64,000 nt of DNA, from the NCBI RefSeq assembly GCF_037943105.1, contig NZ_CP149803.1, positions 744,001 to 808,000 of the forward strand, in the 5' to 3' direction. Of this stretch, positions 33,967 through 42,592 are shown one piece after another; the stretch's first letter is position 1, and each line of letters starts with the position of its first letter. This DNA is from Pseudomonas sp. TMP9. Lineage in GTDB: Bacteria; Pseudomonadota; Gammaproteobacteria; Pseudomonadales; Pseudomonadaceae. A program made the translations under genes and the position numbers. The notes below the pieces were generated by a model. That model did not search any database. It was not told the DNA's origin and was given only the letters and a program-made list of their open reading frames with translations.

Positions 33967-34090
33967 TAATCCTCATGTTCTTGAGGATTATATTGATGGC
34001 TTGAGTATATTCGCTATAATCCGCATGTTCGTGAGGATTAGTAATCAGGTAGGTCTCATTTCTACATAATCCTCTTAATCGTGAGGATTT
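33967..34090. promoter_or_regulatory. Three hipB operators at exact 50-bp spacing
   Basis: Near-identical 24-bp dyads start at 33967, 34017 and 34067, each with TAATCC(T/G)C and GTGAGGATT or TTGAGGATT halves. They resemble the TATCC-N8-GGATA operator of E. coli HipB in layout. The middle one overlaps TATAAT at 34015-34020, with TTGATG at 33993-33998 as a candidate -35 (16-bp spacer). The last ends 4 bp before the antitoxin GTG. Confidence 0.75.
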
Positions 34091-34094
34091 TTAT

Positions 34095-34400
34095 GTGAAA
34101 TTCCAGATTGAATCCCCGGAAAAACTGGGCCTGCTGATCCGTGCCAGCCGGAAAGCCATGGAGCTTCGCCAGGATGATGCAGCAGGCAGCATAGGTGTGA
34201 GCGAGAACTTTCTGGGTAAAGTCGAGCGGGGCGCAGAGACGGTGCAATGGGGAAAGCTGTTTCTAGTGATGAAAGAGTTGGGCCTGGATATCTCGGTCGA
34301 AGTGCCTGAGGAGTTCTCGTCTTCAGCGGAGCTTCACTTGAAGCGCTTATTGGATAAGCGGCAGAGCGGTAATACAGCAGCCTCTGGTGAGGACGCGTGA
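34095..34400 (+). CDS. hipB: HipB-type antitoxin, helix-turn-helix protein
   Basis: 101 residues with an XRE-type helix-turn-helix (LGLLIRASRKAMELRQDDAA, SIGVSENFLGKVERG). It starts with GTG and overlaps the toxin gene by up to 4 bp. HipB proteins repress their own operon and neutralise HipA; the three operators just upstream match that. The acidic, disordered tail after residue 80 would be the usual degradation signal. The low-GC leader contrasts with the core genes and suggests acquisition. Confidence 0.82.
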   Translation: MKFQIESPEKLGLLIRASRKAMELRQDDAAGSIGVSENFLGKVERGAETVQWGKLFLVMKELGLDISVEVPEEFSSSAELHLKRLLDKRQSGNTAASGEDA

Positions 34401-35713
34401 TGACTCGGCAGCTCAATGTGTGGATCAATCAGACTTTGATTGGTGACCTGGAGGAGCGTAACGGCCTGTGGACATTCGGCTACAGCCTGGAATGGGTCAA
34501 GTCTGCAGGTGCATATCCGTTATGCCCCGGTTTGCCGCTGCAAGTCGACCGGCATGCTGATGGTGCTTCTGTTCGCCCGGTGCAGTGGTATTTCGATAAC
34601 TTGCTGCCGGAGGAGGAGCAGCGCCGCTTGATTGCGAGCGCGGCGCGCATAGCAGAAGCGGATGCCTTTGGTCTCTTGGCTCACTTTGGCGCTGAGTCTG
34701 CCGGTTCGATCACGCTTCTTACGCCAGGCCTGGAGCCTGAAGGCGGTGGCCTGAATGTGCTGCCTGAAGCGGAGTTGTCACTGCGTATCCGGGAGATGCC
34801 CCAGATACCTCTGGCGGAGCGTTCAGCTAAACGCATGTCGTTGGCAGGGGCGCAGCATAAAGTAGCCATCGTCTATGACGGTGCGCAGCTGCTGGAGCCA
34901 ACTGGAAATACCCCATCAACCCATATTCTCAAACCAGATCATCCGGGTGAAACCTGGGTCCACTCGGTGGTTAACGAGTGGTTCGTTATGCGTTTGGCCA
35001 AGAGAGTGGGGTTGAACGTGCCCGAGGTTCATCGGTGTTACGTTCCTCAGCCGGTGTACTTGGTTGAGCGTTTTGATCGTCGTCGAAGTGAGGACTGTTG
35101 GGAGCGTTTGCATTGCATCGACGCCTGCCAATTACTGGGGCTTGATCGCGTGTACAAATACAGCGAAGGGAGCATGGCTCGTCTGAGTGAAATCAGTTCC
35201 CTGTGCCGCCCTTCAGCGATGGCGCGCCTGTCACTTTTTCAGTGGTTGGTTTTCAATGTGCTGGTCGGCAACGAGGATGCCCACCTGAAGAACCTCAGTT
35301 GCATGATGACTAGCAAGGGTGTCGTGCTGGCTCCTTTCTATGACTTGTTATGCACGGCAGTCTATGGAACGCGTGCCTTTGATCAAGACCGCTGGCCCCA
35401 GCAGGCCGAATTGGCTTGGCCAATTCTTGGTCAGCAGCGACTGCAGCTTATCAATGCATCTGTGCTGGTGGCGGCGGGCGAGTCCATGGGCATCAAGCCG
35501 GCTACCGCACTAACTACACTGCAAAAAATGATCGATTCCGTTCGAGTTCATGCTCCAGAGCTGTTGCAGCTCGTTGAGCAAGAAAATCAGGCTCTTGCAC
35601 AAATGAAACCAGAAATTCGCGCCACTCTTGCTGGTGAAATACGTCTCTTGCGCGCGATTGTAAGTATTGTGATCGGCGATATGACTCGGCAGCTGACTGA
35701 TGTGAATGGGTAA
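34400..35713 (+). CDS. hipA: HipA-type serine/threonine kinase toxin
   Basis: 437 residues (E. coli HipA is 440). The P-loop-like motif is SLAGAQHKVA, the ATP-lysine region HILKP, the catalytic loop GNEDAHLKN (Asn291, Asp293) and the metal motif FYDLLC. HipA phosphorylates glutamyl-tRNA synthetase in E. coli and causes persistence; related toxins have other targets. All key residues are kept, so it looks active. ATG 34400 shares an A with the antitoxin stop; GTG 34397 is an alternative. Confidence 0.87.
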   Translation: MTRQLNVWINQTLIGDLEERNGLWTFGYSLEWVKSAGAYPLCPGLPLQVDRHADGASVRPVQWYFDNLLPEEEQRRLIASAARIAEADAFGLLAHFGAESAGSITLLTPGLEPEGGGLNVLPEAELSLRIREMPQIPLAERSAKRMSLAGAQHKVAIVYDGAQLLEPTGNTPSTHILKPDHPGETWVHSVVNEWFVMRLAKRVGLNVPEVHRCYVPQPVYLVERFDRRRSEDCWERLHCIDACQLLGLDRVYKYSEGSMARLSEISSLCRPSAMARLSLFQWLVFNVLVGNEDAHLKNLSCMMTSKGVVLAPFYDLLCTAVYGTRAFDQDRWPQQAELAWPILGQQRLQLINASVLVAAGESMGIKPATALTTLQKMIDSVRVHAPELLQLVEQENQALAQMKPEIRATLAGEIRLLRAIVSIVIGDMTRQLTDVNG

Positions 35714-35794
35714 TCCCCCTAAAAGCATAGATCCTGTTGGACGCTCGTAGGCACTAGTGGCCCTGAAAGCCGCGTATTTGCCGGATTACAGGCA

Positions 35795-35820
35795 CAAAAA
35801 AGGACGTCCGTGGACGCCCT
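35795..35820 (-). terminator. Terminator on minus strand, probably the original ssrA terminator
   Basis: On the minus strand, GGGCGTCC and GGACGTCC pair and are followed by TTTTTT. It lies just outside the left island core, where the ancestral ssrA 3' flank should be. It therefore is probably the terminator that ssrA lost when the island came in (inference). Confidence 0.55.
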
Positions 35821-35829
35821 TAGATGTAT

Positions 35830-35838
35830 ATTTGGTGG
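35830..35838. repeat. Left attachment core of the ssrA island
   Basis: ATTTGGTGG, identical to 50988-50996, the CCA end of ssrA on the other strand. The next bases (CCGGGG) also resemble the ssrA acceptor stem with a 2-bp gap. It marks the left end of the island. Confidence 0.55.
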
Positions 35839-36366
35839 CCGGGGTCACCTTATATCGATGGGCAACATTATGATATTAAAAGGATTATTCAGTTCTAAAA
35901 ATTCATGGGATACATGAGGGGATACATTTCTCTGGCTGCTGGGGCCTTTTCTGCTACTTCCGCTGGTACTGAGCCACCGCATTTCCATGGATACCAGCGT
36001 GGGGTAACCAACGAGAAAACAATAACGAATTCGAGCACCTGAACCGCCGTCGTGTTTTTCGTATAGGTAAGCAGCTCAAACTCGGCATCGGCATCGACTT
36101 TTTGCTGTAAACCAGTCCGCCATTGTTTCTAGTTCTGGCTCAAACAGGTTAATACCCATGGGGACCATGCTTGGTAGGCGGGAACCCGCTCAGCAACAGC
36201 CCTCAGCGCCTTAGCCCCAGCAGATTACTAGCCCCGCATCGATTGTGAGCTATCAGAACAACCCTATGCTCCAATAGGAAGGTCGCTACATAGTGAATAT
36301 GTATTGAAATTATTTAGTTTATGCAATTAACATAAACCCTTTAACTTTCGTATACCCGGAGGCACT
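35839..36366. other. Island left end, non-coding, with repeat and promoter
   Basis: Holds two GGGATACA motifs (35905-35924), the left imperfect direct repeat (35979-36060) and a candidate promoter TTGAAA (36304-36309), 18 bp, TAACAT (36328-36333). GGAGG at 36358 serves the ATPase gene. AT-rich near 36300. No gene seen. Confidence 0.45.
35979..36060. repeat. Imperfect direct repeat flanking the AAA+ ATPase, left copy
   Basis: Shares GCATTTCCATGGA and CTGAACCGCCGTCG, in the same order and about the same spacing, with 37765-37843. The two copies lie either side of the ATPase gene. They could be remnants of a lost gene end or of a cassette insertion site. Confidence 0.6.
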
Positions 36367-37581
36367 ATGGACGCCGTTCGAAATCCCTACTCGCCTGGTG
36401 CAGGCACCCGGCCACCTGAATTGGCTGGCCGCGACCAGTTGCGTGAGCGCGTCCGCATTGCTATCGAGCGTATCCGTATCGGTCGTCCTGCGAAGAGTGT
36501 GATCCTCGTTGGCCTGCGCGGTGTTGGCAAAACCGTGCTGCTTAACCAGATCATGCTTGATGCTCAAGCGGCCAAGATCGAGTGTGTATACGTCGAGGCT
36601 ACGGAGTCTCGCTCGCTACCTGCTCTGCTAGCGCCGTCGCTGCGCAGGGCATTGCTGTCCCTTAGTACTGTAGACGCGGCCAAGGACTTATCTGTTCGTG
36701 GGCTGCGAGCACTGGCGGGTTTTGTCAGCGGACTAAAGGTCAAATTTGGCGACATCGAGGTAGGTCTCGACTATGCGCCAGAAGCAGGTTTAGCAGACAA
36801 CGGTGATCTCGAGGGGGATCTGAGCGATCTACTTGTGCAGGTTGGAAAGGCAGCGAAAGCAGCGGGTACAGCGGTAGTCATGTTCGTGGATGAGCTTCAG
36901 TACGTTGACGAGAGTCAGTTAGCCGCACTGATTACTTCCCTGCACCGGGTGTCTCAGCTGTCCTTGCCAGTGACATTGGTTGGGGCTGGGCTGCCTCAAC
37001 TTCGGGGCAGGGCTGGGAATGCCAAGTCTTACGCAGAGCGCTTATTTGACTACCCGGACATCGGGCCATTATCACCTGACGAGGCACGCCTAGCATTCGT
37101 AAAGCCCGCCACTGACGAAGGTGTTCGAGTCGATACGAATGCAGCTGACATGATTGTCAACGTTACGCGCGGTTACCCCTACTTTATCCAGGCATGGGGA
37201 AGCTGTACGTGGGATGTCGCAGAGAATGATGAGATAACCTTAGAGGATGTCCAAACAGCCACAGCAATCGCGACAGCTTCTTTGGACGAAAGCTTTTTCC
37301 GGGTGCGTTTTGATCGCATGACTGTTGCTGAAAAACAGTATCTGCGGGCGATGGCATCTCTTGGTGAAGGGCCGCATCGTTCTGGCGATATCGCGGCTAG
37401 TTTGCATCGCACAGTTCAGTCGCTCGGGCCAATTCGTGGCTCACTTATCAACAAGGGAATGATCTGGAGCCCTACACACGGCGACACAGCGTTCACCGTT
37501 CCCATGTTCGATCAATACATGTACAGGATCATGCCTGGCGAGGATTGGCGGCCAGCACCACCGAGCGCTACATCCAGTTGA
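36367..37581 (+). CDS. AAA+ ATPase of Orc1/STAND-like type, single-gene cassette
   Basis: 404 residues. Walker A is GLRGVGKT (residues 49-56), Walker B VMFVDELQ (about 171-178), with a sensor region TLVGAGLPQLRG and a C-terminal winged-helix-like part (about 310-390; DRMTVAEKQYLRAMASLG). The family is the AAA_16/Orc1-like group of ATP-binding proteins found in mobile DNA, with no proven function known to me. It has its own promoter and terminator and lies between direct repeats next to restriction genes, so a defence role is possible (inference). Confidence 0.75.
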   Translation: MDAVRNPYSPGAGTRPPELAGRDQLRERVRIAIERIRIGRPAKSVILVGLRGVGKTVLLNQIMLDAQAAKIECVYVEATESRSLPALLAPSLRRALLSLSTVDAAKDLSVRGLRALAGFVSGLKVKFGDIEVGLDYAPEAGLADNGDLEGDLSDLLVQVGKAAKAAGTAVVMFVDELQYVDESQLAALITSLHRVSQLSLPVTLVGAGLPQLRGRAGNAKSYAERLFDYPDIGPLSPDEARLAFVKPATDEGVRVDTNAADMIVNVTRGYPYFIQAWGSCTWDVAENDEITLEDVQTATAIATASLDESFFRVRFDRMTVAEKQYLRAMASLGEGPHRSGDIAASLHRTVQSLGPIRGSLINKGMIWSPTHGDTAFTVPMFDQYMYRIMPGEDWRPAPPSATSS

Positions 37582-37586
37582 CCCAG

Positions 37587-37604
37587 GGGCTCCGAATGGA
37601 GCCC
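37587..37604 (+). terminator. Terminator after the AAA+ ATPase gene
   Basis: GGGCTCC-GAAT-GGAGCCC, a 7-bp perfect stem six bases after the stop codon, followed by TATTTATTTG. Separates the ATPase gene from the restriction operon. Confidence 0.75.
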
Positions 37605-37764
37605 TATTTATTTGTGGGCCAGGCATGGCGTTTTGCGCGCAAGCGAATGCCCGCAATTGCCGCTCTACGCTATCTTCTCCTTGACGATTCTCATCACGTC
37701 TGATGAGAGTAATGGCCAGCTGCGATGCCATTCAGCCGGCAATTACGCGGCCACCACAAAACTA

Positions 37765-37843
37765 GCATTTCCATGGAAACCAGCTTGGAAACCAGGCTGG
37801 GAATGGAGGGTAATCGAGCATCTGAACCGCCGTCGCGCTTTTC
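37765..37843. repeat. Imperfect direct repeat flanking the AAA+ ATPase, right copy
   Basis: Partner of 35979-36060; shares GCATTTCCATGGA and TCGAGCA(T/C)CTGAACCGCCGTCG. The middle part differs. Both copies have the same orientation. Confidence 0.6.
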
Positions 37844-37974
37844 TGAGCGGGAGGGCAACCTTGATCGTGCACCAACATTTCTCCGTAACCTTGTTTGTTA
37901 ACCTCCGCCTAGAAAACCTCGTGGTTCCGCGCTAACTATCACGCTAACCACGGCCCACTAACCTGCTCATACCG

Positions 37975-38010
37975 TGCGTACCAAGCTGCGTACCACTCCA
38001 CTGCGTACCA
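37975..38010. repeat. Three TGCGTACCA iterons upstream of hsdM
   Basis: Exact copies start at 37975, 37987 and 38002, spaced 12 and 15 bp. They may be integrase arm sites of an older element or a binding site for a regulator of the restriction operon. Confidence 0.6.
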
Positions 38011-38123
38011 GCCATTCGCTAGGCGTTAGGGGCATGTGGGTGCATACGGCCACATTGATCTGATCGAATACCGTTCGGCGCGTTAAACTACGTGTTTTTG
38101 TTTGAACACCCAGGAGCTATCGC

Positions 38124-40100
38124 GTGAACACGGAAAACCATTCCCAGACGGCCGCCTTTCTTTGGTCGATTGCCGATCTGTTGCGCGGGGACTTCAAGCA
38201 GTCCCAGTACGGCCGCATCATTCTGCCGTTTACCCTGTTGCGCCGGATGGAGTGCGTGCTCGCGCCGACCAAGGATGAGGTGGTCAAGCAGACCTTTGCG
38301 CAGGAAGGCCGCCCCGATACCGTGCGCGAGATGTTTCTGTTGCGCGCTGCTGATCAGCAGTTCTTCAACGCCTCGCCGCTGACCCTTGGCACGCTGTCGG
38401 ACACCCAGACCGCCGCCGACCTAATGAGCTACGTGCAGGCATTCAGCAAGGATGCCCGCGAGATCTTTGAGCACTTCCACTTTGAGGATTTCGTTCAGCA
38501 GCTAGAAACCGCCAACCTGCTGTATCAGGTGGTGCAGCGTTTCGCCGCCACTGATCTGAGCCCCGAGTTCATCAGCAACTTCGGCATGGGCATCATCTTC
38601 GAAGAGCTGATCCGCAAGTTCGCGGAAAGCTCCAACGAAACCGCCGGGGAGCACTTCACCCCGCGCGATATCGTGCACCTCACCACCTCGCTGGTGATCA
38701 CCGATCAGGACCACAAGCTCGCGCCCAACAGCATCGTCACCATCTATGACCCAACCGCCGGCACCGGCGGCTTTCTGTCCGAGGGTGATGAGTACATCCA
38801 GTCCATCAGCACAAAGGTCAGCGTGTCGCTGCACGGCCAGGAGCTCAACCCCGAGTCCTACGCCATCTGCAAGGCGGACATGCTGATCAAGGGCCAGGAC
38901 GTGGCCAGCATCAAGCTCGGCAACACCCTGTCCAATGACCAGCTGGCCGACAAGCGCTTCGACTTTATGCTCAGCAACCCGCCGTTCGGCGTGGAATGGA
39001 AGAAGGTGCAAAAGCAGATCACCGACGAGCACAGCCACAAGGGCTTCGACGGTCGCTTCGGCCCCGGCCTACCGCGCGTCTCCGACGGTTCGCTGCTGTT
39101 CCTCCTGCACCTGGTCAGCAAGATGCGTGACCCGCGCGACGGCGGCTCGCGCATCGGCATCATCCTCAACGGCTCGCCGCTGTTTACCGGCGGCGCGGGT
39201 TCGGGTGAGTCGGAGATTCGCCGCTACCTGCTGCAGAACGATCTGGTCGAAGCCATCGTCGCGCTGCCCACCGACATGTTCTACAACACCGGCATCGCCA
39301 CCTATGTGTGGATACTCAGCAACCACAAGGCCGCTGCGCGCCAGGGCAAGGTGCAGTTGATCGACGGCAGCCAGCACTACGCCAAAATGCGCAAGTCGCT
39401 GGGCAGCAAGCGCCAGTACATCACCGAGGATCAAATCAGCGAGCTGGTGCGCCTCTATGGCAGCTTCGAGCAAACCGCACAGAGCAAAATCTTCCCCATC
39501 GACGCCTTCGGCTATCGGCGCATCACCGTCGAACGCCCGCTACGCCTGAACTTCCAAGCCAGCGCCGAGCGCCTCGCTAAAGTGCTGGAAGAAAAAGCCC
39601 TGCAAAAGCTCGACAGCGCCGCTCAGCAGCAGCTACTGGCCGCACTGCAAGCCATGGACGCCAGTGTGTTGCACCGCAACCGCGAGCAGTTCAGCAAGCT
39701 GCTAAAAAAAGCTCTCACCGCCCACGGCGTCAGCCTCAGCACACCGGAGCTAAAAGCTTTGATGAGCGCCTTTAGCGAGCGCGACCCCGAGGCGGATATC
39801 TGCATGAGCAAGGGCCAGCCGGAAGCAGACGCCGGCCTGCGCGATAATGAGAACGTGCCGCTGGGCGAGTCGGTGCACGACTACTTCCAGCGCGAAGTCA
39901 TCCCCCATGTACCGGATGCCTGGATCGACGAAAGCAAAACCGACGCGCTGGACGGCGAGGTCGGCATCGTCGGCTTCGAGATTCCCTTTAACCGCCACTT
40001 CTATGTGTTCCAGCCACCTCGCCCGCTGGTCGAGATCGACAGCGACCTGAAAGCCTGCACCGACCGCATCAAGCAGATGATCGAGGGGCTGTCAGCATGA
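38124..40100 (+). CDS. hsdM: Type I restriction-modification system, DNA methylase subunit
   Basis: 658 residues. The N-terminal HsdM_N region starts [20 protein letters not shown]; the methylase has [13 protein letters not shown] (SAM binding) and SNPPFGVEW (catalytic NPPF of N6-adenine methylases). It is longer than EcoKI HsdM because of a C-terminal extension of about 150 residues. The stop overlaps the hsdS start (ATGA). With HsdS it would methylate the recognition site; without HsdS it has no specificity. Confidence 0.92.
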   Translation: MNTENHSQTAAFLWSIADLLRGDFKQSQYGRIILPFTLLRRMECVLAPTKDEVVKQTFAQEGRPDTVREMFLLRAADQQFFNASPLTLGTLSDTQTAADLMSYVQAFSKDAREIFEHFHFEDFVQQLETANLLYQVVQRFAATDLSPEFISNFGMGIIFEELIRKFAESSNETAGEHFTPRDIVHLTTSLVITDQDHKLAPNSIVTIYDPTAGTGGFLSEGDEYIQSISTKVSVSLHGQELNPESYAICKADMLIKGQDVASIKLGNTLSNDQLADKRFDFMLSNPPFGVEWKKVQKQITDEHSHKGFDGRFGPGLPRVSDGSLLFLLHLVSKMRDPRDGGSRIGIILNGSPLFTGGAGSGESEIRRYLLQNDLVEAIVALPTDMFYNTGIATYVWILSNHKAAARQGKVQLIDGSQHYAKMRKSLGSKRQYITEDQISELVRLYGSFEQTAQSKIFPIDAFGYRRITVERPLRLNFQASAERLAKVLEEKALQKLDSAAQQQLLAALQAMDASVLHRNREQFSKLLKKALTAHGVSLSTPELKALMSAFSERDPEADICMSKGQPEADAGLRDNENVPLGESVHDYFQREVIPHVPDAWIDESKTDALDGEVGIVGFEIPFNRHFYVFQPPRPLVEIDSDLKACTDRIKQMIEGLSA

Positions 40101-40486
40101 CGCTCCCTTGCTATCCGAAATACAAGGACTCGGGCGTAGAGTGGTTTGGTGATGTTCCTGAGCAATGGACTCTCTTACGTGGGGATGCATATATCAGTTC
40201 AATATCAAAGGTTGTGAGCGCTGAAAGCTTGAACGATAAAGAGGTCTTTCACTATTCAATACCCGTTGTTCAGGCATCCGGCGATGGGCAGCTTGAAGAT
40301 GGAAGTGAGATCGATAGCTCAAAGCTTTTAGTTGAGCGCAAGCAAGTTTTGATATCCAAGCTTAATCCGAGAAAAAACACAGTTTGCTTGGCTCAACCGC
40401 ATGATGCCCTTACTGTTTGTTCAGGCGAATTTGTTCCCCTGCAGTCAGACATTCTTAACCATAAGTGGGGCGGCCGCAAAATCTGA
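40097..40486 (+). pseudogene. hsdS: hsdS, 5' part, cut by IS30-family element
   Basis: 129 codons: the specificity-subunit start (YKDSGVEWFGDVPEQW) and most of the first target-recognition domain, ending at a TGA inside the inverted repeat of the IS. Removing the IS and one TGG duplication restores a 459-residue frame with ILNHKWLYYLVGSENF across the join. The first recognition domain is therefore lost as an intact unit. Confidence 0.88.
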
Positions 40487-41581
40487 GTGCAACACCTGAC
40501 CTTTCCGGTACGGTGCTGCCCCTATGTCTTATACCGAACTCAGCGTTGAAGAGCGCGCCACCATTCAAATCGGTCGTGCCCAGGGCTTCAGCCTGCGCGA
40601 GATTGCCTGCTTGATCACTCGATCCCCTTCGACCATCAGCCGGGAGTTGCGGCGTAATCAAGGTGCCTGTGGCGGCTACTCGGCCCGGGTGGCACAACAG
40701 CAGATGCAAGCCCGCCGGCAGGTGTGTCGACCGATGCGAAAGCTGTTGCCGGGTAGCGAGCGCTTCGCGTTGGTGACCCATATGCTGCGTGAGCGTTTGT
40801 CTCCCGAGCAGATTGCCGGCAAGCTGCGCAGCATGAATATTCCCAGCCTCAGAGAGGCCTACGTCTGTCGCGAGACGATCTATAACGCGATTTATGCCCT
40901 GCCGGTCGGCGAGCTGCGTAAGGAGTTGATCATCTGCTTGCGCCAAAGCAAGACGACGCGCAGACCGCGCTCTGGCGGCGTGGATCGGCGCGGCCAGATC
41001 CCTGAAATGGTCAGCATTCACGTGCGCCCCCCTGAAATCGAAGACCGGCTTATGCCGGGGCATTGGGAAGGCGACTTGATCAAGGGTAAAGCCAACGCCT
41101 CATCTGTAGGCACGTTGGTGGAGCGCACCAGTGGTTACTTGATGCTGGTGAAGATGAACGACGCGACGGCGACCTCGGCGATAGAGGGCTTCAGTGCAGC
41201 GCTCAATGGCATGCCGTTTGCGATGCGCAAGAGCATGACCTACGACCAAGGACGGGAGATGGCGCGGCACGCTGAGATCACCCAGAAAACGGGTGTAGCG
41301 ATCTTCTTCTGTGACCCTCATAGCCCTTGGCAGCGAGGTAGCAACGAAAACATCAATGGCCTGATCCGCCAGTACCTGCCCAAAGGCACAGACCTGTCGG
41401 TACACAGCCAGGCAGAGTTGGATGCCATCGCTCTGCAACTGAACATGCGGCCGCGTAAGCGCTTCGACTTCAAGTGCCCCATCGAAGTTATGGGCGAGGT
41501 GATGCAAGCAGCCATGACAATGCGGCATGATGCTCCGACTTCAATTCATTAACCGTGTTGCACTCAGCTCCTGCAACCGCC
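40469..41581 (+). mobile_element. IS30-family insertion sequence, 1113 bp, inside hsdS
   Basis: Imperfect inverted ends of 27 bp (40469-40495 and 41555-41581) match at 22 positions and share CTGAGTGCAACAC. A 3-bp target duplication TGG (40466-40468 and 41582-41584) flanks it. One transposase gene fills the element. The clean duplication and the restorable reading frame point to a recent insertion. Confidence 0.9.
40524..41552 (+). CDS. IS30-family transposase
   Basis: 342 residues. An N-terminal helix-turn-helix (LREIACLITRSPSTISREL) is followed by the DDE catalytic domain: Asp in GHWEGDLIKG, Asp in TYDQGREMARH and Glu in QRGSNENINGLIRQYLPKG. All three acidic residues are kept, so it looks active. 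It uses a different strand context than the flanking hsdS only by being inserted; both run rightward. Confidence 0.93.
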   Translation: MSYTELSVEERATIQIGRAQGFSLREIACLITRSPSTISRELRRNQGACGGYSARVAQQQMQARRQVCRPMRKLLPGSERFALVTHMLRERLSPEQIAGKLRSMNIPSLREAYVCRETIYNAIYALPVGELRKELIICLRQSKTTRRPRSGGVDRRGQIPEMVSIHVRPPEIEDRLMPGHWEGDLIKGKANASSVGTLVERTSGYLMLVKMNDATATSAIEGFSAALNGMPFAMRKSMTYDQGREMARHAEITQKTGVAIFFCDPHSPWQRGSNENINGLIRQYLPKGTDLSVHSQAELDAIALQLNMRPRKRFDFKCPIEVMGEVMQAAMTMRHDAPTSIH

Positions 41582-42592
41582 TGGCTTTATTATCTTGTTG
41601 GGTCTGAAAACTTCAGGAAGCGACTTGAATCATTGGTTGAATCAGCTACTCGTAGCCATCAACGAGTTAACCCAACTGATATTTTGAAGTTTCAAGGCGC
41701 TTTTCCGTCTGCACTTGAGCAAACCCAAATCGCCCGCTTCCTCGACCACGAAACCGCCCGCATCGACGCGCTGATCGAAGAGCAGCAGCGCCTGATCGAA
41801 CTGCTCAAGGAAAAGCGCCAGGCCGTGATTTCCCACGCTGTCACCAAAGGCCTCGACCCCACGGTGCCGATGAAAGACTCCGGCGTGGAGTGGCTAGGCG
41901 AGGTGCCGGCGCATTGGCAAATAGGCGCATTAAAACACTTCATTTCTCCTGTGCCCGGCGCTATCAAAACAGGGCCATTTGGAAGTCACCTGAAATCGGA
42001 AGATATGAAGGAAGGGCCTTATAAGGTTTTTAACCAGCGCAGTGTGATAGATGCTGACTTCAGTGCTGGGGATAATTTTATTTCGGAGGAAAAGTTCGCG
42101 GAGCTAAGAGGGTTTACTGCATTCCCTGGTGATGTATTAGTGACAACCAGAGGGACGATTGGACGAGCCGCCATTTTGCCAGATAACGCCGAAGTCGGAA
42201 TTCTCCATCCTTGCTTACTCCGGGTTCAGGTAGAAAAATCGAAGATTACTTCGTCATACCTTTGTCGGCTAATTCAAGAAAGCCACCTGCTGAAAACGCA
42301 GCTTTCATTGATGAGCAATTCAACAACGATTGAGGTTATCTACTCCGAGACGATGGCCAATCTATTCATTCCTGTTCCTCCGATTACAGAGCAAGGGCTG
42401 ATTGCAGCCTTTCTCGACGATGTAATCCGTAAATTTGGTGCTTTAACCAACGATGCAAATGAAAGCGTCAGGCTGCTCCAAGAACGCCGATCCGCCCTAA
42501 TATCCGCCGCCGTCACCGGCAAAATCGACGTGCGCGGCTGGCAGCCACCGGCCAGCGTGCAAGCCCCCGTATTAGAAGCAGAGGCCGTATAA
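41555..42592 (+). pseudogene. hsdS: hsdS, 3' part: possible half-specificity subunit
   Basis: An open frame of 345 codons from a GTG in the right end of the IS. It contains the end of the first recognition domain, the central conserved helix (EQTQIARFLDHETARIDALI, EKRQAVISHAVTKGL), a second GVEWLGEVPAHW start and a complete second recognition domain, then a C-terminal repeat (LLQERRSALISAAVTGKID). Half HsdS proteins can dimerise in known type I systems. Whether GTG 41555 or another start is translated is unknown; no good ribosome-binding site is seen. Confidence 0.8.

Larger units (their letters stand above)
37605..38123. other. Non-coding region before hsdM
   Basis: Holds the right direct repeat (37765-37843) and three TGCGTACCA repeats (37975-38010). 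No supported gene. It must contain the promoter of the hsd operon. Confidence 0.45.

Noticed and set aside
35830..35870. A tRNA gene end at the left junction (minus strand GGCCACCA)
   Set aside because: No T-arm or anticodon arm precedes it; better explained as the attachment core.
38502..39038. Long reverse frames in the hsd genes (also at 43040 and 43931)
   Set aside because: High-GC antisense shadows of hsdM and hsdR.
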